Translations under genes and position numbers: made by a program
Notes under the pieces: generated by a model
The model's input: only the letters and a program-made list of their open reading frames with translations
What the model was told of the DNA's origin: nothing
The model's database searches: none
Shown: in pieces, positions 34,292 to 45,359 of the stretch
Layout: every line of letters starts with the position of its first letter
How positions within the stretch are numbered: position 1 is the stretch's first letter
Assembly: GCA_947579665.1 (NCBI GenBank)
Contig: OX388345.1
Coordinates: forward strand, 68,687,454 to 68,751,453
Origin: Sympetrum striolatum
Taxonomy: Eukaryota; Arthropoda; Insecta; Odonata; Libellulidae
Reading direction: 5' to 3'
DNA: 64,000 nucleotides

Positions 34292-35590
34292 TTTAGGGTC
34301 CCATCCGATTGGAAATTAGCTAATATTACCCCTGTTTACAAAAGCGGATTAAAGGAGGACCCAGGAAATTATAGACCTATATCATTAACTTCGCTGTCCG
34401 GAAAGGTAATGGAACATATCGTCGTAAGCTCACTCATGGGATTTTTAGATAGAAATGAATTCCTCGACGCAAACCAGCATGGTTTTCGTAAGACCCGATC
34501 ATGTGAAACCCAACTTGCTCTATTTGTACACGATATCTTAAAGTCCGCCGAAAGTAAAAAGCAAGTGGACGCTATTTTCCTAGATTTCAAAAAAGCATTC
34601 GATAGAGTCCCCCACTACAAACTAATTTACAAACTAAAACTAGCGGGCATTAACAAGGAAGTAGTCGACTGGGTTAAGGATTTTCTCTACGAGAGGGAAC
34701 AACAAGTTGTACTGGATGGCGTTAGCTCAAATAGAGTCAAAGTTACCTCTGGCGTACCTCAAGGCAGTGTAATTGGGCCTCTTCTTTTCCTTATTTATAT
34801 CAATGACTTGAGTGACGAGATAGTTAGTAATGTGAGGATATTTGCGGATGACTCGGTTATATATAGGGAAATAACAAACGAGGAAGACCGGACATCTCTC
34901 TCAAACGATTTAGTCCTCATCCAAAGGTGGTGCGAAAAATGGGAATTAGATATTAACGTAAGTAAATGCTCCGTAGTTAATTTCTTCGAAAAGAAAAAAA
35001 TGCGTCCAAATCACCCATACAAAATTAATGGAATTAGTATCAAAGTAGTAGATTCAGTTAAATATCTCGGGATCAACATTACTAATAACTTAAATTGGAG
35101 CACGCATATTCGAAAAATCTGCGGCAAAGCAAGTAAAAGGCTTGGCTTTGTAAAGCGTATTGTCGGTAAATGCGACGAAAAGGTGAGAGAGCGATGTTAT
35201 TTTACCTTGGTCAGACCCCTTCTGGAATATGCGGCAAGTATATGGGATCCGGCGGAAGAAACGTGTACTCGCGAACTCGAGAAAGTGCAGCGTAAAGCGG
35301 TTCGTTTTGTTAAGAAATGCTACGATAAAAAAGCAAGCGTTACAAAAATGCTCTCAGACGTAGGTTGGGAATCCTTGAAAGAAAGGAGATTGGAAGCTAG
35401 GCTGCGATTGCTTAATAAATTCAGGGAAACTACATTTTCCAAAGATACAATCGGTATCATGCAACCCCCCTGCTACGTCGGTCGATCCGATAATGACCGT
35501 AAGTTAAGAGAAATAGATGCTAGGACGAATCGTTTCAGAGATTCATTCTTTCCGCGAACAATACGTGACAATAATCGAATAAGGAAGTAA
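34292..35590 (+). CDS. Reverse transcriptase fragment of a non-LTR retrotransposon
   Basis: This encodes the RT domain and C-terminal region of a LINE ORF2, which would copy element RNA at a nicked chromosomal site. The frame is open from the truncation point. The first ATG is at 34409, but homology begins earlier (VPSDWKLANITPVYKSG, PGNYRPISLTS), so the ATG is not a genuine start. Counting from that ATG, QHGFRKTRSCETQL is near residue 23, LDFKKAFDRV (catalytic Asp, motif A) near 58-67, GVPQGSVIGPLLF near 115-127, and the FADD catalytic box at 145-148. A KYLGI box and the WSTHI/LGFVKRIV thumb region follow. The frame ends in a TAA at 35588. No endonuclease is present, so the protein could not mobilise the element alone. 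A decayed relative lies at 53310-54040. Confidence 0.9.
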   Translation, partial: FRVPSDWKLANITPVYKSGLKEDPGNYRPISLTSLSGKVMEHIVVSSLMGFLDRNEFLDANQHGFRKTRSCETQLALFVHDILKSAESKKQVDAIFLDFKKAFDRVPHYKLIYKLKLAGINKEVVDWVKDFLYEREQQVVLDGVSSNRVKVTSGVPQGSVIGPLLFLIYINDLSDEIVSNVRIFADDSVIYREITNEEDRTSLSNDLVLIQRWCEKWELDINVSKCSVVNFFEKKKMRPNHPYKINGISIKVVDSVKYLGINITNNLNWSTHIRKICGKASKRLGFVKRIVGKCDEKVRERCYFTLVRPLLEYAASIWDPAEETCTRELEKVQRKAVRFVKKCYDKKASVTKMLSDVGWESLKERRLEARLRLLNKFRETTFSKDTIGIMQPPCYVGRSDNDRKLREIDARTNRFRDSFFPRTIRDNNRIRK

Positions 35591-35615
35591 TTTAGATTCA
35601 ACTGGTGTTTACACC

Positions 35616-35647
35616 CCCTGCCACACGCCGAAAGGCGGCTTGTAGGG
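35616..35647 (+). other. 3' UTR stem-loop of the retrotransposon
   Basis: The inner stem CGCC/GGCG is capped by a GAAA tetraloop (35626-35637). The outer stem CCCT/AGGG spans 35616-35647, with a partly paired 6x6 internal region. Established knowledge: L2/CR1-type LINEs use a 3' stem-loop next to a short repeat tail for RT recognition. The same role is inferred here. Confidence 0.65.
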
Positions 35648-35654
35648 TATTAAT

Positions 35655-35676
35655 GTAGATGTAGATGTAGATGTAG
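35655..35676 (+). repeat. GTAGAT microsatellite tail
   Basis: Three and two-thirds copies of GTAGAT directly after the 3' UTR hairpin. Short tandem tails replace poly-A in CR1/L2-group LINEs. Confidence 0.85.
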
Positions 35677-35683
35677 TACAGAG
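35675..35683. repeat. Candidate target-site duplication, right
   Basis: AGTACAGAG, matching 34282-34290. The first two bases may also belong to the tail, so the certain part is TACAGAG at 35677-35683. Confidence 0.6.
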
Positions 35684-36769
35684 AGTAAGACAGGGGGAAA
35701 ATGTATTGGTTGACGTATACGGAGGAATAAATTTTCAAGAAATATAAAATAGGTGTTTTGAGTAAAGTGGACCTGTTAAAAGTACTTATGATGTTGGCAA
35801 TTGTATTTATATTGACATTTAAGTACCACATTCATTTTACTTTTCAAGTAAATGTGTATTGATTCGTTTCACTATTTTTATCTAAGGTTTGTGCGAAAAT
35901 TTCTTTGAAGCTTGATGGGAAGAATTAGCTACTGCGCCCCATCAAGGTGAGTTGTAAGATCAGTATGCCGCAAAGTGAATCTAATAGGTGTGTTCGATAT
36001 TTTAGTTACTTTGAATAGGAAAAATCACTAAAATCACATACATTTCTTAATATTGTATTTTTTTAGCTAATTATACTTTGCTCATCATCATTCTAACTTA
36101 TTAAGGCCTTCTAAAATAATATAAATTTCAGAGCTGGGTAAAATTCGAATGTTTTCGCTACTATATCTTCAATCGACGTTAATTTCCTCCAACCGAGCTA
36201 TTTCTTCGAATTTGCGAACAGAGAGTAGTCACAATGGGCAAAATCTAAAAAATAGTAAGAATGAAACATTCGTAATAGTTATAGATATAGTTCTCGGCGC
36301 AATTCAACAATGCTGGCCATGGCTATAGCCGAAAAGTGCACGGGCGCATTTCCCTGGTGAAGGAGAATCCTTTCCTTCCCAAATGTAGTCACCTTTTCAT
36401 CAATTTCTTGTGCAGTGTATAAAATAAAGAGGCATATTATAAAAGAATTCATCAAATTTCAGCAATGAGCGGTAGCAGAAAAATACCAACAGTATTAGCA
36501 AATAGTAGTTTTCCCTAAAATTAACCATAGATTGAGGCAATAAAACTTTCCTTCATATATTCAAGTATAAAAATTAACACCAAAAAGTTAGAAAACCACC
36601 GTCATGATTGCTATTTGACGAGAACCACCTTTTAGAAAGCCCCTTTATAGGTACTCATTTCAAAACAAAAACTTTCCAATTTTAAAACGCATACAGCACG
36701 TTTGGCTCCAACAGAAGCAGTATAAAATCCTTGTTTAAACGATCCCCACACGAAAAATTAAATCATTCA
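35684..36769. other. AT-rich sequence, no gene recognised
   Basis: Downstream flank of the retrotransposon. Nothing recognised. Confidence 0.5.
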
Positions 36770-37420
36770 TTTAGTCCACCCAGATAGAAACCCAACAAGC
36801 GCATTCCGCCCACCCTTAATTCATTCAGCGAGATCCGCTTTGTCAAATTTTCCTCCATGCGGAAGATATGGGACATTCGAAATTAATCTCTTTACATCCT
36901 CCATAATGTCACACATCGCGACACAATGAGTCGGTCAATTCGAATCATTCTCTCTCTCTTCAATGTCCCACGTGCCTTTGGCCGCGATAAAAACACGGGG
37001 GAAATAAAAAACTTCCCCCAACTTTGCAGGGAGTTTTCAGAGGGAAAAATGCTCTTTTTCGCTCAGCCAGGCTTCATTTATAATTACAATTGCGAGAGGC
37101 TCGTTTGCGTGCGCGAGATTCATTGTGCACGTCGCCTTTACGAGTGAGGCAGCCCTAAGGCCTCCGTTCTTTGCCTCGCTCGCTCCGAGCCTCGCGCGTG
37201 AAAGGTGACGCAAAGTAATGAGAAAGAGGCTTCAGAAAAAAATTAAGTTTCCTTTTAAACAACCATTAAATTAAACCTAAAAAGAAGTGCGAAAGAATCG
37301 CCTTTTTTCGGACCAAAATAAAACTCCGCGACTGACTTTAAACATGTTAAATGAAGGGGAAAAGAGCTCAAAGCGATGGCGGGAGAAAAACGACCAAACG
37401 GTGGCGTTGTTCTATGCGTT
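36770..37420. promoter_or_regulatory. Candidate conserved regulatory island
   Basis: Complex, CpG-rich sequence with no domain-bearing frame (a 73-codon plus frame at 36926-37147 is unconvincing). It includes TTTATAATTACAATTG (about 37076-37091) and GCTCGCTCCGAGCCTCGCGCG near 37179-37198. A TTTTATTG homeodomain-type core follows near 37420. The interpretation is inferred from composition. Confidence 0.25.
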
Positions 37421-37777
37421 TTATTGTGTTATAACCTAATTCTATCGCTTCTGAGAGTGTTGCTCTCAAACAGTAGCCGACGATTACTGCCCAAAGAGAG
37501 CTTTAAAAGTAGTGTTTTGAGTGATGTTGGGTTTCAATATTAATCTAACAGATTACGGCTTCTGTTTTCGGAATTTTTTCATGTTTTAAAACGCTCTACT
37601 CTTAGGAAATCTCCTGTTGTATATATTTTAAATATATATTACGTTACTAAAATGGCATCGCTAAACCACTGAACTTATCTCTGCATTTTGAATAAGATAT
37701 AATAACGCTTTATTTCGTAAACGTAACTAGGAACTTTATTGGGGATAACTAATAAACGAAATCATTATAATATTAAG

Positions 37778-37808
<31 letters not shown>

Positions 37809-38666
37809 GGTGAGAAAAAATTCCTCTCTTCCACCTAGCAAAGAAGAAATGAGTGGTTGTAATAATAATATTAATGTCGTTATTGGGCACATTGGGACTA
37901 AAAAGTCCCATCTTCCATTTAACCCTTGACATAATAGTAAAGGAAATGAATGACTTATTTTGTGGAGGAAAAAACAGTGAGGTTTAAACACAGAAAAAAA
38001 AGTCTCCACTATAATCATTATGCATAATGTAGAATTTTCCAACGTTCATTACTTTTAAAGCAATTATACATTCACTGAAATCTCTTACGTTGAGTTATTA
38101 ACATACCGTTATCTTTTCTAAGATTACCTGTCAATAGTTGCAATCTGATAAAATCAAAAATATCCATATTGTAACTGTTATTATACCACAGAAATACCCT
38201 TGAACTATCATAAAAATCAATTATATTCATTCAGTATGTAATTATTTAGATATCTTATATATTCATTAATTGTTTGCAATAATTGTTAAAGATTTTTAAC
38301 AACTCTGAAAATGCTAAAAGCACGACTAAGTTGAAAAGAAATCAGTTCACATTAAAATAATTATATTTATGCTTTGAAGATTAATAGAATGGTACAATGT
38401 ATAAATAATATCAGAGGCGAAAGAAAAATTAGAGACAAATGTGAAGCTTCTCCTTGAAGAAAGCTATGGAAAATCTATCAAACTATCGACTCGACAAGTA
38501 TAATTCCTTATATATTAAAAATCAACGATTACACGATTAAGGAAATTTAATATTTAAACTGTTTACGAATTAATTATTTTAGTGCATAGCAAGATTAAAA
38601 AACAATACGCTTTCTCAGATTTCTATAATTAATAAGCATAAAATTTGCTAATTCATGTAATAATCA
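37421..38666. other. AT-rich sequence, no gene recognised
   Basis: Contains an AAT microsatellite at 37778-37795 and nothing else supported. Confidence 0.5.
37778..37795. repeat. (AAT)6 microsatellite
   Basis: Six uninterrupted AAT units. A shorter run of the same type lies at about 37860. Confidence 0.9.
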
Positions 38667-38735
38667 TGACCTGTCAACTGAGGATGATCTTATAGATCTA
38701 AACCGTGGTTGTGAGTGAATAAAATTACTGTGGTA
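38667..38735 (+). repeat. Hammerhead-ribozyme-like retroelement remnant 1
   Basis: CTGAGGA (38678-38684) fits the hammerhead core CUGANGA. It is followed by a GATC/GATC stem with a TTATA loop (38686-38698), then AAAC (G12 replaced by T), and a short palindromic ACCGTGGT where stem III would lie. AATAAAATTAC follows, as at 46540 in part. Established knowledge: Penelope-like retroelements in many animals carry minimal hammerheads with a very short stem III. The core is mutated, so catalysis is unlikely. Confidence 0.3.
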
Positions 38736-40997
38736 AAGGCAAAAGAGTTCTTCTTCCTTTTCTCAAGTTTTATTATGAATAAGCATGAAAAATACTACAT
38801 GTATATCATCACCTTTAAGTTAAAAAGACTATTTCTGTCTTTATTTCTCAAAACATCGGCAGGTAAAGTAAAACAGAGAATAAATATACGCAATAGAGAA
38901 ACCTTTTTGGGTTGGTTTAAGGACGGAGTTGCAAATCGAAAAAATTGAATCGTCTTAAGTCAAAAAGCCCATCGTTTACATCGCAACATACATCACAGCA
39001 GGATATTGCTCGTAAGACCTAAGATCTCGATGGGATGAAACCGTTTTCTATTCCAGCACAGCCTCGCGCTATCTCCAGGAGCGATGAAATGGCCAGTTAC
39101 TCGTTCAATGCACTTCCTTTGCAGCATTCAAAGAGCGTCGCTAGGAAACAAATATTTAGTTTTCCTTGGGATCTTCCGCCGTTAAGTTCCTAATGCGGTT
39201 TTTGCAACTTCGCGGAAATTCCAAATATAAGTCCGAAAGGCTTTGCGGAAAACTCTTAGGGCACGTTTACGACTTGGCGCTTCGCGCACTCGAAAGACTG
39301 CATCCGTATCTCGCCTCGCACTAAACAGGATTGCCACAACACCGGATTTGGAGCGGAGTCCGCCAGAAAAGAAATCTCAACAGTGACGCCAGCTCTAATT
39401 CTGGTCTGAAGTAAGCAACGAAGATACACGAGCGAAATCGCCTTCCGTGGTAGATCACGCAATCCTGCATTTTTAAAAAGCTGCTATTACCTTTTCCTTT
39501 GAGGAATGATCTTGGTGCGAAAATACGGATGAAAAATATTCAAGGCATTTAAAAAGATTTTATCACCGTAATCTGTAATGATTTTTTTCATTCGTGGAAC
39601 TAAACATTTAAAAATTTAATAAAATAATCACCGCAAAATTTCACTTTTTATTTCAAATTCTAAGGCCAAAGAAGAAATGGTAAAAGTTCAAATATATTTT
39701 AAATATTCTTCGTAACTGGGAAAGTACTTTCATAGCCTTTAAATATGAATTTATTACACGTGACCGTACTTATCAGATAATAAACTGCCGGAATTCTGAT
39801 TAAAAAATAATAAGCTTATTTTAATCTATAGCAATAATTTGACAATAGGCAATTAGAAATAGAACTTTAATCTTTGTATTGATCCAAATATGAGTTATAA
39901 GCTAATAACAAGTTAATAATAAGTTAGCAATTATTTAAAAGTTCAAATAAGGTATTTTCTTACTATCCATTAGGTAAGGCAAACAAAGGATTCTAACTTG
40001 CAAGTGTCACAGCTTGAAGTACGTCTGTACAACTACTTTTAGTTAGAAGGATGGAAACTTAAAAAAAAGTTTCGATAGTGCAATAGAATAGAAATTAAAG
40101 AGTTGATTTTTGTAACGGCTAATATTTTAATTTAGATAAGTATTTTTGATTGTATAATTAACCCATTTAGCCTTACAAAAAATTCTGGTATATGAGTTAT
40201 GAGTTTTTTTAAGTGCATGCGTTCATATACTACCTAATCGCGACTAGTAACATTATGTAGATTGCAATTTTTACTATTTACAATCGCATGTATTTCTTTA
40301 GTATGTGAATTTACATTACCATCCTTTATTATGCGATTTAACCTCTCATAATCTTAATTAACGGGGTTTCCATTGATAATGCTTACATTAGCGATGACCA
40401 ACGTATTCTTACAGGCAGAACACCTTCCAAATTCAAATCTTTGAAAAATTCTTAACAGCGATGTATAAGCAGATTAGCAATCAAAACTGAGCTACGGGGA
40501 ATTAAAACCCATTCCCTAAGGAGAAAGTACGTGAAAAACACGCGGAAGTAAACATTTCTCCACTAAGTAAGCCCTACACCTACGGCAACTCAGATCTGTA
40601 CTAGAGAAAAAAGGACTTTCATAATTGAGCGTGACTTAAATACGTGGGAGCTGAGTCACGAAGCCGATGAGTCAACGGCCGAGTGAAATATTCAGTCTGG
40701 CACTTACAGGAGTCGGCGGGCCAAGTATTTTTGGAAGGACTTGCCGAGGTTAATTGGTAATGCCGTCCATCAATCTTCGAGACTAACCATGGACGACTCC
40801 CATTCTCCGCTAACACAAACCTCGCCCTCTCGCATTATTCCCTGACGCAAAACATTCACGAGGGGTACTTTCTTTGACTGCTGCCCATTATTCCCATATC
40901 TTTACCTGAAATCAATGCCCTCCCTCTTGTCGCCACTTTCAGAAGGAGTTATTGCGTTGCTTTCATCACTTCAGATTTTTTCTAGAAGCTTCCTATA
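38736..40997. other. Mostly AT-rich sequence, no gene recognised
   Basis: A GC-richer patch lies at 38990-39470 without a domain-bearing frame. A second lies at 40620-40830. Neither shows a splice-delimited exon that I can defend. Confidence 0.45.
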
Positions 40998-41110
40998 CAG
41001 TAGGGGTGAGCAAACTCACTACTTAGCGGGCCGCAAATATTTTTTTTCAGGATTATATTCCTGCGGGCCGCTTAGAGAATGTTTTGGCAAAACGCTGGGA
41101 ATATTCACAT
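40998..41110 (+). mobile_element. hAT-like transposon terminus remnant
   Basis: CAGTAGGGGTGAGCAAACTC is followed by two GCGGGCCGC words about 38 bp apart (near 41026 and 41063). Established knowledge: many hAT elements and hAT MITEs begin with CAGGGGTGNGCAAACT followed by GGGCCGC-type sequence. No matching inverted end and no transposase were found nearby, so only one end is recognisable. Confidence 0.4.
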
Positions 41111-42499
41111 AAATAGTTAATTTGTTATTATTACTATTATTTTATCATGGCGAGGTTAAACCGAATTAGTCTCTCTTCCAACTAAGCTTAGGAGTTTTTA
41201 TATAATAATGTTTATATTATATCTTAAATTGACTATGACTGACTTACATTTAAATATAAATCAATACATACAAAAAACGACGAATATCTGATACGAGATA
41301 TTTAGTACAAACAAATGGATAAAAACTGAATGACAAACTAGTGGATGAAAATTAAAAAGTGATGTATACAAAATAGATATAGTTATAATGAACACAGGAA
41401 GATTTGGATCGTAAGGAAAAACTTTCCTACTGTAAATTTAGGAAGACTAGAGTCAAATAATGAAACGAGACCCACATTTTCGCCATATTTAAATAATTAT
41501 GATTGTTTTACAAGTTGAAATTGTGGTATATCGGTAACCTAAACCCAATTTGTTAAACAATTCTACTCATTTCCATGTGTGCTTCTTATGCAATGTTGCG
41601 TAACATTTCGCGGACGATTTGGGGTTGCTAAACAGCCATGAGTAATCCAAGTACTATTTCACTACCTATTCATTTAGTCTCGATTTAATATAAGATCTCC
41701 CATGAGTAGAAAAAGGGAAGAAGCCTTTACCTTAATATTATAAGTTTATATAATGACCAAGACTTTAACAAACCGTTCCATCAACAGGAAAAAATGAAGG
41801 TTATATATTCTTATAGTTTGTCAACAATTTTTTCTTATGATGACGCAACTCGAGGAAACCTGGGCCGCTAAATAAACACCTGCAGTAAGGGAAAACAAAT
41901 AGTATTTCTGTCTCTTCTACAAGCATTTTGTTTCATATTTCTTGGTACCTTTCCTATCCCTCATGATTATTTTATTTCTTCAATTCTACTGCATAAACGT
42001 CTTCAGATCGTTTTTTGCTGTTCCTCTGATTAAATATCACTCAATTCCACCATATTTTACTTTAACTTTCAAGTTTTTCATAGAATTCAACCCGTATATT
42101 TTCGTTTGCTTAACCTCCACGTATATAAGCGAATAAGGCAATAAATATCTGCAAAAAATACGTAAGTCGATAATGTACTACTGTAATTTTATAAAAGAGC
42201 TTATATACTTGTATATTTTTCTCAAACAGTAACTTTTGAGATAAGCTCGTCTTAAAACAAAACTGGAGGATGTTAACTAACAGGAAAACATGTTTACCGC
42301 AGTTATTTAACCCACTTAAACTTAGCTCCTCGCGTCAGCCGAGGTGACCCCAAGCAAGTGCCATAATCGAGCAAAAAACACTCGCGACATAAAACAGTTT
42401 AATCCCTTAATTATACCCCAACTACTTCCGCAGGGGCCTAAGGACCTCATCGTCCCCAGAATACTCGTTTAAAACACGACATCTTTAGAGAAACACCAA
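41111..42499. other. AT-rich sequence, no gene recognised
   Basis: May include the decayed interior of the hAT-like element. No transposase peptide was identified. Confidence 0.5.
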
Positions 42500-43050
42500 A
42501 GGATACCCACGCAACGTTTGCCAATCGAATATGTCAACCCCCAATCGCTGAAACCACCGATCTATTCAGTTTTAAAGCTCTTTAAAATCGTGACGGAACC
42601 CTTTCAAAAGGCAAGAAATATCCGCGGAGTGAAAAGCTCCCTCTTACGCCACACATCCTCGTCTATTACCCTCCCCCTCCCTTCGGGCCTTTCCCCGTTT
42701 ATCCTCGAGCATTAATATCAATTAGGCTACATAATTCTCGCCTTATAGTCGGAAAATCTCGCAGACAGGTACAAATCCCCCGTGGAATGGAGAAAGAGGT
42801 GTAAAATGGCTTGTAATGAAGAAGGAGGAGGTGAAGGAAACGGTGAAGAGGTGAGAACGTGGCGACCGCAGCGCCTGAGGAGAAGTCCGCTCTCGCAAAC
42901 AAAAGAAACGCGACGAGCGCGTCTTAAAACATAACTTTGTTATGAATGTTATCCCCTTATGCAGAGGGGCCGCCCGTGTGTTGTGTGTGTGTTTTGAGGA
43001 ATTCCGTCTTAAGTGCGGTTTTAGCAGGAGATAAGACACTTCATCTGCTT
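42500..43050. other. Compositional island, pyrimidine-rich then purine-rich
   Basis: Mostly C/T-rich to about 42720, then G/A-rich from about 42760 to 42890, followed by a GTGTGTTGTGTGTGTG tract near 42975. Overlapping frames have no domains. Confidence 0.45.
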
Positions 43051-43433
43051 GGGAGGACGCCAGGATGTTACACGTGACCCTAGAGTCTTGTCTTCCGATG
43101 CTAAGCTCTCCTTCTCAGCAGGAGACTTCTTGGGGTCGACGCGTTATGGGTGATGGGCGGGAAGGGGGAACATGTTGGGTGGGAAGACCAACTCATGACA
43201 AGCAGGTGGAGCTATTCTAAAAACTTAAGGAAATTCACGAGGTGAATTAAAAAAAATATCGAAAGTTTAACAGCAAAATTATTGCGAGCCGATTATTGAT
43301 AACAAGCATTTCCTTTGAACTTCAAATTTTTTATGATTGATTTACCGAGAAGGTGGAAATTCTATGACCATGCATGTGAAAAAAAATAATGATTTCTTCA
43401 TAAAAACAGTTTATCTTTTACTTTATGATCATT
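43051..43433. other. No gene recognised
   Basis: Includes the expected internal side of the candidate LTR element at 43434-43726, but no gag or pol peptide was seen. Confidence 0.45.
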
Positions 43434-43726
43434 GGTTCGACGCCGGGCACCAGTTGCATTCTAACATTCATATATGTGGAGGTGTTTGTATATTGTTTAT
43501 TTGACTTGTTTGAGTTATTGTACTGATTGGGCCTATTGCTATTGTTAAGAAGTGTACTGTCCACGGGAGGATTTCCGATGGGTTTCCCTCCCACCCTTGG
43601 ACGAATGCCGGACAGATTGTATTGTTTTATCCCCCTCAACCGTTGCCACCTGGTGATCATACCAATTTGCAGCGTATAAATTGTATAAATAAATAATACG
43701 GTAATACAGAATTTCTGTTGACGACA
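43434..43726 (-). mobile_element. Candidate LTR with primer-binding site (truncated LTR retrotransposon)
   Basis: Read on the minus strand, a 272-bp segment begins TGTCGTCAAC (43726) and ends TTAGAATGCA (43455). This gives the TG...CA ends of an LTR. After a two-base AC spacer comes TGGTGCCCGGCGTCGAACC (43452-43434), a primer-binding-site-like sequence starting TGG. The segment contains AATAAA-type words. The opposite LTR and gag-pol were not found, so this is a 5' end remnant. Alternative: the plus-strand GGTTCGACGCC is a tRNA B box from a SINE, but the absence of an A box at the right distance makes this less likely. Confidence 0.45.
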
Positions 43727-43769
43727 TACCCGATAAATAGATTTGAAATTTTATGAACGATCATAGTTA

Positions 43770-43860
43770 CCCAAACCATATAGTTGTGTGCAATATCAAC
43801 TTACAATAAGGTCCATGGTTCGAACCCAGACCACTTGGATCCAACATCAATTTTTATATG
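43770..43860 (+). repeat. Possible tRNA-derived fragment
   Basis: GGTTCGAACCC at about 43817-43827 is an exact B box (GGTTCGANNCC). No convincing A box is visible upstream and no cloverleaf can be drawn, so this may be a SINE remnant or chance. Confidence 0.22.
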
Positions 43861-44770
43861 GATAAATATGGGTTCCTATATCCCGAATTTTCAAAGCAAA
43901 TAGAACTTTACTAAGTACCTAGAGTACTTTAAACTTATGCTCGAAGAATGCAAGCAAATTTTACTTGGATATGTATATTTATGGCTGGTAGATTTTTCTA
44001 AGGTCTACTGATCATCTGGTCAAGGAAATTATTAGGTTGATTTTGCCACTCTTGTATCAAATTTAGGTTGAAAGCATAATACAATTTGAATCTTTAGTGA
44101 GCCTACTTGAAAAAATCAGTTTCAACCCCATCTTTGGTTTGACAACCAACATTTCTCTCATGCAATCTTTTTTAAAAGAGATCAGTAGAGATATAAATTG
44201 ATTAATAGGGCCATGTTAATATACGGTGAAAGAGTAAATAAGACCAGGCTATATCATCACCAACACTCATTCCGTCAATTCATGTACACTATACTTGCCG
44301 AAGGGTAAGGTAAATTAATTAAGTTCATAGTTCAACCACTGAATTTCATATCAAAACATCAGTCATAATGGTAAAACAGGCATGAACACCAATGAGAGAA
44401 AACCAGAACAAGACCAGTGTTTTAATTACTCCATAGACAAAGATTCCAACAGCAATAGGAACCTCTGTTGGTAGCATTATCCAAGTATTTTATCTTTCTA
44501 GAATTTGAGAAACTTCTAGATGTATAATAGTTTGTAAATTAGCGGGAAAGTTATTTTCTCACTGGATAATCAGAGATGATGCATAGGATGTTACGCATAT
44601 GTACTGTACTCTAATATTAATTACGATTTTCTAAAGATATTATGAATTCCTTGATGAACCCAGAAAAATCTTGCATGATAAGTACACGACGAATAATATA
44701 TATGCTGTACAAGGTTTTATTAATTCATTCTTACTTAACTGATTCACAATGTTGTTTTTCATATATAATT
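43861..44770. other. AT-rich sequence, no gene recognised
   Basis: Nothing supported. Confidence 0.5.
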
Positions 44771-45017
44771 CATATATGTATTGCATATTTATATATTTGT
44801 ATTTATTTATATTTTATTATTTTTATTTATACATGCTTATGTATTAGCTTAAGTAGGGTTTATTGTATGTATGCATGGTAATATCTTCTTTTTCATTGTT
44901 TTTTTTCTTTTAATTAATTGCTATGTAAGTTAACGTCGCCACCTGTCCTTGCGACTAACTGCAAGAGTTTATGTATATGCAAGATACGGTTGTGTACAAT
45001 AAACAAATAAATAAATA
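44771..45017 (+). repeat. Interspersed repeat, copy B (probable retrotransposon 3' end)
   Basis: Same family as 16641-16850, same orientation. It carries about 30 extra bases after TTGCGACTAACTG. It ends with TGTACAATAAACAAATAAAT, a polyadenylation-like and A-rich tail. The two copies are 28 kb apart, which supports dispersal by transposition rather than local duplication. Confidence 0.65.
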
Positions 45018-45359
45018 CCTTAAAAAAGTATCCTTATCAATAATAGAGAAAAGGTGATAAGGAACTAAAAGTAGCAGACGTGGTTTAAGGACAAAAATTA
45101 TACGTAGCATAACAAATTGATAAATGCAATAAACGAATAGACAAACTTATCGCAGAAGTGAGGATAAGCTTAGAGACAAAGGGAGCGGCTGAGATAATGC
45201 GAGAGGAATAGGATCCGAGTGTTTTCACTGGAACTCGAGAACAGGCAATAATGAAAGAGTGCCCCCAATGGCAGAGAGAAAACGAACCTAGGGCTGGGAG
45301 ATTAATTAATCCGTGCAATTAGTGAGGAAAAAAGGCAGACGGAGAAAAATGGCAAACAG
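45018..45359. other. No gene recognised
   Basis: Purine-rich on the plus strand, no supported feature. Confidence 0.5.

Larger units (their letters stand above)
34291..35676 (+). mobile_element. 5'-truncated CR1/Jockey-type non-LTR retrotransposon
   Basis: The element comprises the C-terminal two thirds of a reverse transcriptase frame, a short 3' UTR (35591-35654), a GC hairpin and a GTAGAT-repeat tail, flanked by AGTACAGAG on both sides. ORF1, the endonuclease and the start of the RT are missing, as expected for 5' truncation during target-primed reverse transcription. The frame has no stop or frameshift over 432 codons, suggesting a relatively young insertion. The clade assignment (CR1/L2/Jockey group) rests on RT motifs and the hairpin-plus-microsatellite tail. 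A phylogeny would be needed to refine it. Confidence 0.85.
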
